A stretch of 64,000 nt of DNA. Source: Rhodobacterales bacterium 52_120_T64. Its GTDB lineage: Bacteria > Pseudomonadota > Alphaproteobacteria > Rhodobacterales > Rhodobacteraceae. The position numbers were made by a program, and so were the translations under genes. Each line of letters opens with the position of its first letter. The stretch's first letter is position 1. The stretch covers positions 186,001 through 250,000 of the forward strand of contig MABA01000004.1 in the NCBI GenBank assembly GCA_002162875.1, in the 5' to 3' direction. Shown here in pieces: positions 1-8,359 of the stretch. Below the pieces are notes generated by a model. That model was not told where the DNA came from. It made no database searches and was given only the letters and a program-made list of their open reading frames with translations.

Positions 1-138
1 GTTGACCAAGGTCCAAATGAACTGGATTAGCGCGATGATATACAACGCGGCTTCGGCTAAGCCAAAGCAGATTAGCAACACGATCATCGGGATTAAGCGT
101 GCCCAACGTGAGGGCTTTTCTGTTGTACCATTATCCAT
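1..138 (-). CDS. DUF4389-like small membrane protein (partial, 3' end outside window)
   Basis: Forty-six codons are visible, starting at an ATG at 138 and running off the left edge without a stop. A GGAG ribosome site lies seven bases upstream. The short polar N-terminus (MDNGTTEKPSRWAR) leads into one long hydrophobic stretch of about 30 residues ending in FIWTLVN. This arrangement, and the LIQFIWTLV ending, resembles DUF4389 proteins, small bacterial inner-membrane proteins of unknown role. It follows the hydrolase gene on the same strand, with a near-perfect 37-bp palindrome between them. The family call rests on the N-terminal third only. Confidence 0.55.
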   Translation of the reverse strand, partial: MDNGTTEKPSRWARLIPMIVLLICFGLAEAALYIIALIQFIWTLVN

Positions 139-150
139 TTTCGACTCCAA

Positions 151-187
151 AATACTTAAGTGTTAATGCCATTAACATTTAAGTATT
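151..187. repeat. 37-bp near-perfect palindrome (17-bp arms, 3-nt centre)
   Basis: Left arm 151-167 and right arm 171-187 pair at every position except one G-T (160/178), around a GCC centre. The arms are A+T-rich and contain TTAATG/CATTAA near the centre. The palindrome sits 13 bp before the DUF4389 start codon and just upstream of its ribosome site on the minus strand. It could be a dimeric operator, an mRNA hairpin next to the ribosome site, or a terminator for the preceding hydrolase gene. No typical long U-run follows it. Confidence 0.75.
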
Positions 188-257
188 CGGGAAGTCAAAA
201 CAAGTCAACAGGCGTCGAAAACCATACACACGCAATAAAACACCAGAACTGGACGTA

Positions 258-908
258 TTAACGCGTAGTTTCCGTCATCCGGCGGCGCACATATGAATCT
301 GTCATGTCCAGCATCTCGGTCATGCCTGGATCAAAGAAGTGACCCGCACCCTCGATAACTTCGTGGGTAATGGTGATACCTTTTTGCTGGTGCAGTTTTT
401 CGACCAACTCTTCAACGGGTTCAGGTGGCACAACCTTGTCTTCGGACCCGTTGATAATCAGGCCAGACGCAGGGCAGGGTGCCAAGAAGCTGAAGTCATA
501 CATGTTCGCGGGTGGTGCAACCGAAATAAATCCGGAAACTTCAGGCCGACGCATCAGTAGCTGCATACCGATCCATGCGCCAAACTGGAAGCCGGCAACC
601 CAGCAATGCTTGGCGTTCGGGTTCATGCCTTGCAGATAATTTAGGGCGGCGGCTGCGTCAGACAGTTCGCCGATACCTTGGTCATATTCACCTTGGCTTC
701 GACCAATGCCACGGAAATTGAACCGCAAAACGGTAAAGCCCATTTTATGGAAGGTGTAATGCAGGTTGTGCGTTACTTTGTTATTCATCGTCCCGCCATG
801 CTCGGGATGCGGATGCAATATGATTGCAATCGGTGCGTCCTTAGCTTTTTGAGGGTGATAACGACCTTCTAGCCGACCATCTGGTCCGGCGAAAATAACC
901 TCAGGCAT
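258..908 (-). CDS. alpha/beta-hydrolase-fold protein (COG2945-like) lacking the serine nucleophile
   Basis: A 216-residue protein starting at the ATG at 908, chosen because a GGAG site lies nine bases upstream; a longer TTG reading would overlap that site. The fold is recognisable from the HPHPEHGGTM segment, the FRGIGRSQG loop, GSEDKVVPP (acid residue) and GAGHFF (histidine). The nucleophile elbow, usually GxSxG, reads GFQFG: glutamine replaces the catalytic serine. The length is normal for the COG2945 group. Inference: it may not be an ordinary serine hydrolase, or the loop serves binding rather than catalysis. Substrate unknown. Confidence 0.8.
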   Translation of the reverse strand: MPEVIFAGPDGRLEGRYHPQKAKDAPIAIILHPHPEHGGTMNNKVTHNLHYTFHKMGFTVLRFNFRGIGRSQGEYDQGIGELSDAAAALNYLQGMNPNAKHCWVAGFQFGAWIGMQLLMRRPEVSGFISVAPPANMYDFSFLAPCPASGLIINGSEDKVVPPEPVEELVEKLHQQKGITITHEVIEGAGHFFDPGMTEMLDMTDSYVRRRMTETTR

Positions 909-947
909 ACAAAATCGCTCCAACGACTTAAGGGGTTGACCGAATGC

Positions 948-976
948 TTGACTTAATCAGTCAACCAACCTAGAAA
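948..976 (+). promoter_or_regulatory. predicted promoter of the iscR-suf operon
   Basis: A consensus-like -35 TTGACT (948-953) is followed after exactly 17 bp by TAGAAA (971-976), a plausible -10. Both boxes lie inside palindromes, so a bound repressor would cover the core promoter. It is about 90 bp ahead of the iscR start, in the only long gap before the operon. Confidence 0.55.
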
Positions 977-983
977 CATTCTA
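948..983. promoter_or_regulatory. two operator-like palindromes upstream of iscR
   Basis: First palindrome: TTGACT-TAATC-AGTCAA (948-964), which contains TGA-N9-TCA, the form described for RirA/iron-responsive operators in alphaproteobacteria. Second palindrome: TAGAA-ACA-TTCTA (971-983). Only six bases separate them. Which regulator binds each one (IscR, or an iron regulator) is inference; autoregulation by IscR is typical of the family. Confidence 0.6.
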
Positions 984-1068
984 AAGTAAGGGGGATTACC
1001 CTTCTTGCTTGGTATGGAAGTAAGCCCTGTAAGGCCTTGCGTCAACCTCTCGTAGATCGGAATAGACC

Positions 1069-1530
1069 ATGAAGCTCAGCACAAAAGGACGTTATGCGAT
1101 GATTGCGCTGGTCGATATGGCGCATGAAGGCAAGGATCGTTTGATTTCGCTGTCTGAAATTTCCGAACGCCAAGGGATTTCATTGGCTTATCTAGAGCAG
1201 TTGTTCGTAAAGCTTCGCCGCGCCGAAATAGTAGAATCAGTGCGTGGGCCAGGTGGTGGGTATCGCCTAGCTGCCCCGACGACGGAGATTCGAATCTCGC
1301 AGATTCTGTATGCCGTCGATGAAACCATGGATGCAATGTCACGCGGTGCTGGGGCTAGCGGTGGCGATCAGGATACGAATGCACAGCAGCTAACAGATAA
1401 ATTGTGGGAGCGCCTATCCGCCCATGTTTACGTTTTTCTGCACCAAACCCGCCTTAGTGATATCACGGGTGACGAACTTGCCCCTTGTCCGGCGGTTCCA
1501 GCCTTTGTTCAACTGGTCGACGACGAATGA
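1069..1530 (+). CDS. iscR: Rrf2-family Fe-S regulator IscR (alphaproteobacterial type)
   Basis: A 153-residue transcription regulator with the Rrf2 winged helix at the N-terminus (MKLSTKGRYAMIAL, then the helix-turn-helix around SEISERQGISLAYLEQL and the wing RGPGGGYRL). E. coli IscR holds its cluster with three cysteines near residues 92-104; the equivalent stretch here has none, and the only cysteine is Cys140 in LAPCPAV. A cluster held with few cysteines has been described for Rhodobacter sphaeroides IscR, so this fits a known lineage variant. It is the first gene of the suf operon, and its stop overlaps the next start (ATGA). Likely role: sense Fe-S or iron status and repress this operon. 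Confidence 0.9.
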   Translation: MKLSTKGRYAMIALVDMAHEGKDRLISLSEISERQGISLAYLEQLFVKLRRAEIVESVRGPGGGYRLAAPTTEIRISQILYAVDETMDAMSRGAGASGGDQDTNAQQLTDKLWERLSAHVYVFLHQTRLSDITGDELAPCPAVPAFVQLVDDE

Positions 1531-2570
1531 GCAGAGTATACCTAGATTACAACGCCACCACCCCGCTGCGACCAGAGGCTCGGGCGGCGATGCTGTCGGC
1601 GATGGATGTGCTTGGCAATCCGTCGTCTGTGCATGCCGAAGGGCGTGCCGCCAAAACGGTCATCGAGACCGCTCGGCGACAGGTGGCCGATGCCACGGGT
1701 GCCTCTGGTGCGGATATCATTTTCACATCAAGCGCAACGGAGGCTGCGGCGCTGGCGCTGGCAGGTCAAGGGTATCTGTGTGCGGCGGTCGAGCATGATT
1801 GCGTGACCGCGTGGGCGGCCGATGCATTGCATGCCGATAAAAACGGATATGTGCGGGCCGAAGATCCGAAGAATACCAGCCTACAACAGGTTAACAGTGA
1901 AACAGGTGTGGTTCACAAGCTGCCTGAGGGCATCGCGCTTTCTGATGTTGTGCAGGCGTTTGGTAAAATTCCTTACGCGTTCTCATGGAGCGGTGCAGAG
2001 CGCGCGATGATTTCGGGCCACAAATTCGGAGCTCCGAAAGGTGTTGGGGCGTTGATCGTTCGTAAAGGTGTTGAAGTGGACGCACGCCTTAAAGGTGGTG
2101 GTCAGGAGATGGGCCGCCGTTCCGGCACCGAAAACGTCATCGGTATCGCAGGTATGGGTGCAGCAGCGAAAGCAGCAGCAAAAGACGTTGACGAAGGGCG
2201 CTGGGGCGCCGTTGCAGAGCTACGCGACTGGCTGGAAGCATATCTGGCAGATGCCGCGGATGACATACAAATATTTGGCCAAAACGTTGATCGCCTGCCT
2301 AACACTACTTATTTCTCTATTAGGGGCTGGAAGGGTGAAACGCAGGTTATGCAGATGGATTTGGCTGGCTTCGCGGTTTCAGCGGGTTCGGCTTGTTCCA
2401 GCGGCAAGGTTGTTGGCAGCAAAGTCCTGAAAGCAATGGGCTATGACGACGACACCGCCAGCAGCGCTATACGCATCTCGATGGGGCTACAGACAACGCG
2501 CGAAGAAGTAATGCGCTTCGCCGATACATGGATTGAACATTACCGCCGTTACAAACAACGCGCGGCTTGA
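1527..2570 (+). CDS. cysteine desulfurase, IscS/NifS-like
   Basis: A 347-residue PLP enzyme of aminotransferase class V that takes sulfur from cysteine for cluster assembly. The ATG at 1527 overlaps the iscR stop by four bases and gives the typical N-terminus [15 protein letters not shown]. The PLP lysine lies in [11 protein letters not shown] and the catalytic cysteine in [11 protein letters not shown], followed by the usual RISMGLQTT region. It is shorter than E. coli IscS (about 404), mainly in the middle. A second desulfurase, SufS, closes the same operon, so the operon encodes both group I-like and group II enzymes. The paralogue's exact job cannot be told from sequence. Confidence 0.9.
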   Translation: MSRVYLDYNATTPLRPEARAAMLSAMDVLGNPSSVHAEGRAAKTVIETARRQVADATGASGADIIFTSSATEAAALALAGQGYLCAAVEHDCVTAWAADALHADKNGYVRAEDPKNTSLQQVNSETGVVHKLPEGIALSDVVQAFGKIPYAFSWSGAERAMISGHKFGAPKGVGALIVRKGVEVDARLKGGGQEMGRRSGTENVIGIAGMGAAAKAAAKDVDEGRWGAVAELRDWLEAYLADAADDIQIFGQNVDRLPNTTYFSIRGWKGETQVMQMDLAGFAVSAGSACSSGKVVGSKVLKAMGYDDDTASSAIRISMGLQTTREEVMRFADTWIEHYRRYKQRAA

Positions 2571-2587
2571 ATAAAAGGGGAAAGCCA

Positions 2588-4096
2588 ATGGCTGCTTTAG
2601 AAGATGTAGTTAAGGAGGGCGTCGACGCCGAAACCGTCGAAGCGGTTCAAGGTGTAGCCGAGAAGTACAAATACGGCTTCGAGACGGAGATCGAGACTGA
2701 ATACGCTCCGCTTGGCCTGAACGAAGACATTGTACGTCTGATTTCCGGTAAGAACGACGAGCCCGAATGGTTGCTGGAATGGCGTCTGGATGCCTACCGT
2801 CGTTGGTTGCAGCTTGAGGAGCCCGATTGGGCGATGGTCGATTATCCAAAGATCGACTTTCAGGATATCTATTATTACGCCAAACCGGCGAGCATGAACG
2901 AAAAACCGAAGTCGCTGGACGAGGTTGACCCGAAATTGCTGGAAACCTACGCCAAGCTGGGCATTCCGTTGAAGGAACAAGCATTGCTTGCAGGTGTTGA
3001 GATGCCTGAAGGCGAGCGCAAAGTTGCTGTGGATGCCGTATTTGATTCCGTTTCGGTTGGGACGACTTTCAAAGAAGAACTCGGCAAAGCTGGCGTGATC
3101 TTCTGTTCGTTCTCGGAGGCGGTTAAAGACCACCCTGAACTCGTTCGCAAATATCTGGCTTCGGTTGTTCCAATCTCGGACAACTATTATGCGACGCTGA
3201 ACAGCGCGGTATTCTCGGACGGGTCGTTCGTTTACATCCCTGAAGGCGTGAAGTGCCCGATGGAGCTGTCGACTTACTTCCGTATCAACGCCGAAAACAC
3301 CGGTCAGTTTGAGCGCACGCTGATTATCGCGGAAAAAGGCTCGAAAGTTTCTTATCTTGAGGGTTGTACCGCACCACAACGCGACACCAACCAGCTTCAC
3401 GCTGCTGTGGTTGAGATTGTGGTCATGGAAGACGCGGACGTTAAGTATTCGACAGTACAAAACTGGTATCCGGGCGATGAAAATGGCCTTGGCGGTATTT
3501 ACAACTTCGTAACCAAACGCGCCGATTGTCGTGGTGACCGTGCGAAAGTTATGTGGACGCAGGTCGAGACTGGTTCCGCCGTAACATGGAAATACCCATC
3601 GTGCATTCTGCGTGGCGATGATTCACAGGGCGAGTTCTACTCTATCGCCATTGCAAACAACTACCAGCAGGCCGATACGGGCACCAAGATGATCCATTTG
3701 GGAAAACGTACAAAGTCGCGGATTGTTTCAAAAGGTATCTCGGCAGGACGCGCCCAGAACACCTATCGCGGGTTGGTGACAATGCACCCAAGGGCGAAGA
3801 ACTCGCGCAATTACACACAGTGTGACAGCCTTCTAATTGGAAACAAATGCGGGGCACACACGGTTCCCTATATCGAAGTGAAGAACAACTCTTCGCGAGT
3901 AGAGCACGAGGCGACGACCTCCAAGGTAGACGACGAACAACTGTTCTACTGCTTGCAGCGTGGCGTTGGCGAAGAAGAAGCGGTCGCCTTGATCGTGAAC
4001 GGTTTCGTTAAGGAAGTGTTGCAGTCATTGCCCATGGAATTCGCGATGGAAGCACAAAAACTTGTGGCGATCTCGCTTGAAGGTTCGGTGGGGTGA
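2588..4096 (+). CDS. sufB: Fe-S cluster assembly scaffold SufB
   Basis: A 502-residue SufB, the scaffold subunit of the SufBCD complex where clusters are built in the cytoplasm. The start is the ATG at 2588 behind an AGGGGA ribosome site. Typical features are the long N-terminal part, the [16 protein letters not shown] segment, [13 protein letters not shown], and the C-terminal beta-helix region with [14 protein letters not shown] and EHEATTSKV. The length matches the family. It lies 17 bp after the desulfurase gene. Its stop overlaps a GTG that could start the following methyltransferase gene, which separates it from its partners sufC and sufD. Confidence 0.97.
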   Translation: MAALEDVVKEGVDAETVEAVQGVAEKYKYGFETEIETEYAPLGLNEDIVRLISGKNDEPEWLLEWRLDAYRRWLQLEEPDWAMVDYPKIDFQDIYYYAKPASMNEKPKSLDEVDPKLLETYAKLGIPLKEQALLAGVEMPEGERKVAVDAVFDSVSVGTTFKEELGKAGVIFCSFSEAVKDHPELVRKYLASVVPISDNYYATLNSAVFSDGSFVYIPEGVKCPMELSTYFRINAENTGQFERTLIIAEKGSKVSYLEGCTAPQRDTNQLHAAVVEIVVMEDADVKYSTVQNWYPGDENGLGGIYNFVTKRADCRGDRAKVMWTQVETGSAVTWKYPSCILRGDDSQGEFYSIAIANNYQQADTGTKMIHLGKRTKSRIVSKGISAGRAQNTYRGLVTMHPRAKNSRNYTQCDSLLIGNKCGAHTVPYIEVKNNSSRVEHEATTSKVDDEQLFYCLQRGVGEEEAVALIVNGFVKEVLQSLPMEFAMEAQKLVAISLEGSVG

Positions 4097-4830
4097 TCCT
4101 TTCAGTTAAGCGAAATATGAGGAGATTTCGGCGGCATAAGCTATTTGTGTCTCCAGCCGTGCATGTCGTGCGCAAAGTTATGCATGGCCAAACGGTTTTT
4201 TTCTCGGTCAGAAATCCTAAGGATGCGATACAAAGAGAACACATGTCTGGTGCTTTTTACGAAACTGAAGAGTTGGAAATAATTGCAGGACACTTCCCTG
4301 TTGGGGGAGTCTTTGTCGATATCGGAGCCAATGTTGGAAACCATACTTTATATGTTGCCAAATTCTTGCATGCGAGCAAAATCTTCGTGTTCGAACCAAA
4401 TCCGCAAGCGATAGATATACTGGAATCAAATATATATTTGAACGAGATCGAGCATATTTGTGACAGATCGTTCTTAGGTGTCGGGTTGTCGAGCAAGAAA
4501 AAATCAGGGCTATCGATGAGAATCCCTCCTAGAAACTTAGGAGGATCTAGAATGGTTGAAGGTGAGGGAAATCTGGAAACCTATCGAGGCGATGAACTAT
4601 TGGGTGATGTTCGACCTGATATGATCAAGATTGACGTAGAGGGAATGGAAATTGATGTTTTGCACGGGCTGTCCGGAATAATTGAACAGTGTAGCCCCAA
4701 AATGTTCATAGAAGTAAACAATGAGAACTCCGAACAGTTTTCTCAATGGCTAAAAACACATTCTTACAAGATTCTCCAAGAGTACAAACGATACAGATCC
4801 AATACAAATTACTTGATTGCACACGTCTGA
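4093..4830 (+). CDS. FkbM-family SAM-dependent methyltransferase inserted between sufB and sufC
   Basis: Up to 245 residues. The SAM-binding motif is [14 protein letters not shown], followed by [11 protein letters not shown], and the later [15 protein letters not shown] motif is diagnostic of the FkbM family, whose members methylate small molecules, sugars or glycolipids. A GTG at 4093 overlaps the sufB stop (GTGA), and an ATG at 4117 is an alternative start; neither has a strong ribosome site. The gene is clearly richer in A+T than its neighbours: bases 4381-4440 are about 35% G+C, against about 55% for 3181-3240 in sufB. This suggests it came in by transfer and sits in frame with operon transcription. 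No link to Fe-S biology is evident. Confidence 0.85.
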   Translation: MILSVKRNMRRFRRHKLFVSPAVHVVRKVMHGQTVFFSVRNPKDAIQREHMSGAFYETEELEIIAGHFPVGGVFVDIGANVGNHTLYVAKFLHASKIFVFEPNPQAIDILESNIYLNEIEHICDRSFLGVGLSSKKKSGLSMRIPPRNLGGSRMVEGEGNLETYRGDELLGDVRPDMIKIDVEGMEIDVLHGLSGIIEQCSPKMFIEVNNENSEQFSQWLKTHSYKILQEYKRYRSNTNYLIAHV

Positions 4831-4883
4831 AGACGGGTTGGCGAACTCAAGTATTCAAAATTCGGTATGAGAAAGAAAAGACA

Positions 4884-5639
4884 ATGCTAAATATCAAAAA
4901 CCTGAAAGCCTCGCTTGAGGACGAAGATAAACAAATCCTTAAAGGTATCGATCTTAATATCGGTGCGGGCGAAGTACATGCGATTATGGGGCCGAACGGG
5001 TCTGGTAAATCGACGTTGTCCTATGTGCTTTCGGGCAAAGGCGGCTATGTGGTGGACGACGGATCTGCAACGCTTGACGATGTTGATCTGCTGGACATGG
5101 AGCCAGAGGACCGTGCTGCTGCCGGCCTTTTCCTTGCGTTCCAATACCCCGTTGAAATTCCTGGCGTTGGCAACATGACGTTTTTGCGTACAGCCCTTAA
5201 TTCGCAACGCAAAGCGCGTGGTGAAGAAGAATTGAACGCTGCCGAATTCTTGAAATTGGTGCGCGCCGAGGCCAAGAGCCTGAAAATTGATGCGGATATG
5301 CTGAAGCGTCCGGTCAACGTGGGCTTCTCGGGTGGCGAGAAGAAACGCAACGAGATTCTTCAAATGGCGATGCTTGCACCAAAGATGTGTATTCTGGATG
5401 AAACGGATTCCGGTCTGGACGTCGATGCGATGAAACTGGTTTCCGAAGGCGTGAACTCGATGCGCGACGGAAAACGCTCGTTCCTTGTTATCACACACTA
5501 CCAACGCCTGCTGGATCACATCCAACCTGATGTGGTGCATATCATGGCTGACGGAAAGATCATCAAAAGCGGTGGGCCTGAACTGGCGCTGGAAGTAGAG
5601 AACAACGGTTATGCTGATCTGCTGAACGAGGTGGCTTGA
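4884..5639 (+). CDS. sufC: Fe-S cluster assembly ATPase SufC
   Basis: A 251-residue ABC-type ATPase that powers the SufBCD scaffold. Visible motifs: Walker A GPNGSGKST, the SufC-specific signature FSGGEKKRNEI, Walker B ILDETDSGLDVD and the H-loop ITHYQRLL. The start is the ATG at 4884 (MLNIKNLKASL) after a purine-rich GAGAAAGAAAAG stretch. A 53-bp gap after the methyltransferase gene suggests that the insertion left sufC with its own ribosome site. The stop overlaps the sufD start (TGATG), as expected for co-translation. Confidence 0.97.
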   Translation: MLNIKNLKASLEDEDKQILKGIDLNIGAGEVHAIMGPNGSGKSTLSYVLSGKGGYVVDDGSATLDDVDLLDMEPEDRAAAGLFLAFQYPVEIPGVGNMTFLRTALNSQRKARGEEELNAAEFLKLVRAEAKSLKIDADMLKRPVNVGFSGGEKKRNEILQMAMLAPKMCILDETDSGLDVDAMKLVSEGVNSMRDGKRSFLVITHYQRLLDHIQPDVVHIMADGKIIKSGGPELALEVENNGYADLLNEVA

Positions 5640-6925
5640 TGGCGACTGCTGCAAAAAATATGGATGCCACGGAGGCGCTAATAGCTGCCTACGTGGCCCC
5701 CGCTACTGAGGGTAAATGGGCCAGAGATGCTCGCCTGCGGGCACTAACAACGTTGCGCGAAAACGGGGTACCGGTTCGTCGTGACGAATATTGGAAGTTT
5801 ACCAATCCGGCGCGGTTGTTGGAACCTGTGAAGCCTGCGACGATCCTGGAAACGAGCGAAGCGTCAATGTTTGACGATATCGACAAACTGTTGGTTGTGT
5901 TCGAGGACGGTGTACTGCTGACGGACCTATCGGATGATTTGACGTTGGAAGGGGTCGAGATTGAAACTCTGGCTTCCGCCATGTCGAAAGACATTCACTG
6001 GGTAGGTGATATTTACGGCGCGCTGGAAGCTAACGGTCAGAATCCGGTATCGCGTCCAATGGCTGCTCTAAATACCGCTGTGGCGACTGAAGGTTTGGTT
6101 ATTCGGGTCACGGGACAAGTCACGAAGCCGATCGCGCTTCGGTACATGCGTTCCGGTGCGGATACAGACGTGATGGTCCACACCGTTATTAAACTGGAAG
6201 AGGGAGCCGACCTGACATTGCTCGAGAGCGGCCCGGCAGCGGCGCGTTTAAACAGCAGTCTAGAGGTCGAAGTTGCTGACAGTGCCGCGTTCCATCATGT
6301 GCGCGCGCAAGGGCGGGATCACGAGCGTTTGGCGGCGACGCATATGTTTGCACGTCTTGGTAAAGAAAGCCGTTTCAAAAGCTTTACCCTGACTGTTAAC
6401 GGCGCGTTAACCCGCAACGAGGCTGTGATCGAATTCACCGGTGACAATGCGTTTGCGACGGTATCTGGTGCAAGTGCGGGCGATGGGGCGTATCATCATG
6501 ACGATACTGTGTTCATTACCCACGACGCGATGAATTGCGAAAGCCGTCAAGTTTTCAAGAAAGTTCTTCGCAACGGTGCTACCGGTGTGTTCCAGGGAAA
6601 AATTCTCGTACCTGCACACGCGCAGAAAACCGACGGTTATCAAATTGCCCAAGGTTTGTTGTTGGATGACGATTGTACATTCCTCGCAAAGCCCGAACTT
6701 GAGATTTACGCGGATGATGTGATCTGTTCGCACGGTTCTACGTGCGGTGCGGTTGATGAAACAGCACTGTTCTATCTAACTTCGCGCGGTGTGCCCAAAT
6801 CCGAGGCGCAGGATATGCTGGTTTTAGCGTTCATGGATGAAAGCATTCAGGAAATCGAGGACGAGGTCTTGGCGAATGCCATCCGCAATCGTCTTGGCGG
6901 GTGGATGGAGCGTCATAGAGGCTAG
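5639..6925 (+). CDS. sufD: Fe-S cluster assembly protein SufD
   Basis: A 428-residue SufD, partner of SufB in the SufB-SufC2-SufD scaffold. The ATG at 5639 shares its A with the sufC stop. The N-terminal helical part (GVPVRRDEYWKFTNP) leads to the beta-helix core, and the C-terminal segment carries the family signature with QLLLDDDC-like and SHGSTCGAVDETALFYL stretches containing the conserved histidine and cysteine. Normal family length. Confidence 0.96.
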   Translation: MATAAKNMDATEALIAAYVAPATEGKWARDARLRALTTLRENGVPVRRDEYWKFTNPARLLEPVKPATILETSEASMFDDIDKLLVVFEDGVLLTDLSDDLTLEGVEIETLASAMSKDIHWVGDIYGALEANGQNPVSRPMAALNTAVATEGLVIRVTGQVTKPIALRYMRSGADTDVMVHTVIKLEEGADLTLLESGPAAARLNSSLEVEVADSAAFHHVRAQGRDHERLAATHMFARLGKESRFKSFTLTVNGALTRNEAVIEFTGDNAFATVSGASAGDGAYHHDDTVFITHDAMNCESRQVFKKVLRNGATGVFQGKILVPAHAQKTDGYQIAQGLLLDDDCTFLAKPELEIYADDVICSHGSTCGAVDETALFYLTSRGVPKSEAQDMLVLAFMDESIQEIEDEVLANAIRNRLGGWMERHRG

Positions 6926-6926
6926 T

Positions 6927-7520
6927 ATGGGTTTTCTAGGCAGCGGGTTCTTACCTGAAATTATTAACGCGTATGGGGGGCTTCGGACTTCCATGCGCAA
7001 ACAACTCGACAAAAATCCGGGCGAAGAAGGGCTTTTGGCGCTGCTCGTATTTGGTTGTTTCGTAGTTTTCCTCAGCTTTCTTCCGCGTTTGCTGGCAACG
7101 GACTTATCGCAATCACCAGACCAAAGCATTGCTGGTGGCATCATCTTATGGTTCTTCGTGGTGATGTTCTTTTTGCCGTTGCTGATGTACGGAATCGCGT
7201 GGATATCTCATTTCTTCTCGATGGCCTTCGGAGCGACGAGTAGCAACAAAACCGCACGCCACGCCTTGTTTTGGGCGCTTGCAGTTCTCAGCCCCGCATT
7301 GATTGCCAAAGCGATGCTATCCAGTGTTTTCATCCAGATTGGTGGCGTTTTGGGGCATAATACGTTGAATGCCTTAAACATCATTTTGGCCCTCGCAATT
7401 TTGCGAATTTGGGGGGCGATGCTGGCCGAGGCCAAAGAATTTCGCAGCGAATGGCGCGTTTCCGGCGTTATTTTTAGCGTTTTGGCTGGGATTTCACTGA
7501 TAATCAGACTTGGGGCATAA
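6927..7520 (+). CDS. polytopic membrane protein in the suf operon (YIP1-like, tentative)
   Basis: 197 residues from the ATG at 6927, one base after the sufD stop. Around five hydrophobic segments are visible, for example LLALLVFGCFVVFLSFL, ILWFFVVMFFLPLLM, the HALFWALAVLSPALIAKAM region and a C-terminal VIFSVLAGISLIIRL. The N-terminal stretch before the first segment is amphipathic. It resembles the three YIP1-like proteins that follow in layout, but I see no clear motif. Its close coupling to sufD argues that it is translated with the Fe-S genes. Function unknown. Confidence 0.7.
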   Translation: MGFLGSGFLPEIINAYGGLRTSMRKQLDKNPGEEGLLALLVFGCFVVFLSFLPRLLATDLSQSPDQSIAGGIILWFFVVMFFLPLLMYGIAWISHFFSMAFGATSSNKTARHALFWALAVLSPALIAKAMLSSVFIQIGGVLGHNTLNALNIILALAILRIWGAMLAEAKEFRSEWRVSGVIFSVLAGISLIIRLGA

Positions 7521-7531
7521 TGGCCCAAGTC
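7507..7531 (+). repeat. G+C-rich inverted repeat across a stop codon
   Basis: GACTTGGG (7507-7514) and CCCAAGTC (7524-7531) form a perfect 8-bp stem with a 9-nt loop that contains the stop of the preceding gene. No U-run follows, so it is more likely an mRNA-stability hairpin or a weak intra-operon terminator than a strong one. Confidence 0.4.
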
Positions 7532-7593
7532 CTGCCCTAATTCGGTCAAACTTGTGAACGATGTTGGTCCTAACTTAAAAAAAGGACAGCGTC

Positions 7594-8235
7594 ATGGTTA
7601 GCATCAACGTAACAGACATTCGTAACGAAGCCCAAAACCTTCGCCCAAGCGTCACAGTACGCCTCGCGCGGTCCTTCTTCGATATGCGCGCCACGACGGA
7701 AGAGTTGCTTAGCGAACGTCCTTCCGAGGCCCGCCTTCTGTTGCTGGTGCTTTTGTCAGACATGATATTCACTTTATCATGGGCGCTTAAAACTTTGATC
7801 GCTCCGACGGCAGCGGCTACCTCATCTATGGGATCCGACGTGGTTCTTTGGTTAATGGTTGCATTGATGCTGCGTACCACCGCCATTTACGCGTTGGCTT
7901 TGGTCGTTGGTGTTGTTGTCAAACTATTCGGTGGTAAAGCTACCCTGTTTGAAACGCGCGTTGGTGTAATTTGGGGGGTCTTCGTTGCCGCTCCGATCGG
8001 CTTGATCATTGCTGAATTCGCGGTTGTCATCAACCAGTTCGACGGCAGCCTTGCGCTTCTACAATCTCAAGGTATCCAGATGACACCTTACTGGCTTGGA
8101 ATGGTTCCGTTCGTTTGGTTCGTTTCCAAAGGGGCCGCTGCCGCCAACCGCATCGACAATGTGGTTCCTATTTTCGGCACCATCGCTGCTCTGGCAGTAG
8201 TCTTGGTCGGCGGTGTACGCTACATGGCGATGTAA
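7594..8235 (+). CDS. YIP1-like membrane protein, first of a paralogous pair
   Basis: 213 residues behind an AAGGA ribosome site. A soluble N-terminus of about 45 residues precedes ERPSEARLL and then about five hydrophobic segments. The block ERPSEARLL with LLSD, followed by LKTLIAP and then VALMLRT, recurs almost unchanged in the next gene, so the two arose by duplication. The overall form matches YIP1-family integral membrane proteins, which have no agreed bacterial function. The 73-bp gap before it is larger than most in this operon. Confidence 0.75.
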   Translation: MVSINVTDIRNEAQNLRPSVTVRLARSFFDMRATTEELLSERPSEARLLLLVLLSDMIFTLSWALKTLIAPTAAATSSMGSDVVLWLMVALMLRTTAIYALALVVGVVVKLFGGKATLFETRVGVIWGVFVAAPIGLIIAEFAVVINQFDGSLALLQSQGIQMTPYWLGMVPFVWFVSKGAAAANRIDNVVPIFGTIAALAVVLVGGVRYMAM

Positions 8236-8248
8236 ACTAAACCACAAC

Positions 8249-8275
8249 GAGGTCAAAACAATTAGTTTTGACCTC
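8249..8275 (+). terminator. perfect 11-bp inverted repeat between YIP1-like paralogues
   Basis: GAGGTCAAAAC (8249-8259) and GTTTTGACCTC (8265-8275) pair perfectly around AATTA. A T6 run appears only about 20 bases downstream, so termination is likely partial at best. It could attenuate expression between the two paralogues, or be an operator for downstream expression. Confidence 0.5.
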
Positions 8276-8359
8276 GAATTCTGTTACAAATACCTTTTTT
8301 GACCAAACATTTATAGCGAGTATGACCGTTTTTCTTCAGGATTTTTAATTGGGGCTGCA

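Noticed and set aside
2597-3460. Long open frame (287 codons) on the minus strand inside sufB
   Set aside because: It is fully antisense to a well-conserved gene, has no ribosome site or family match, and its composition is explained by codon bias of sufB.
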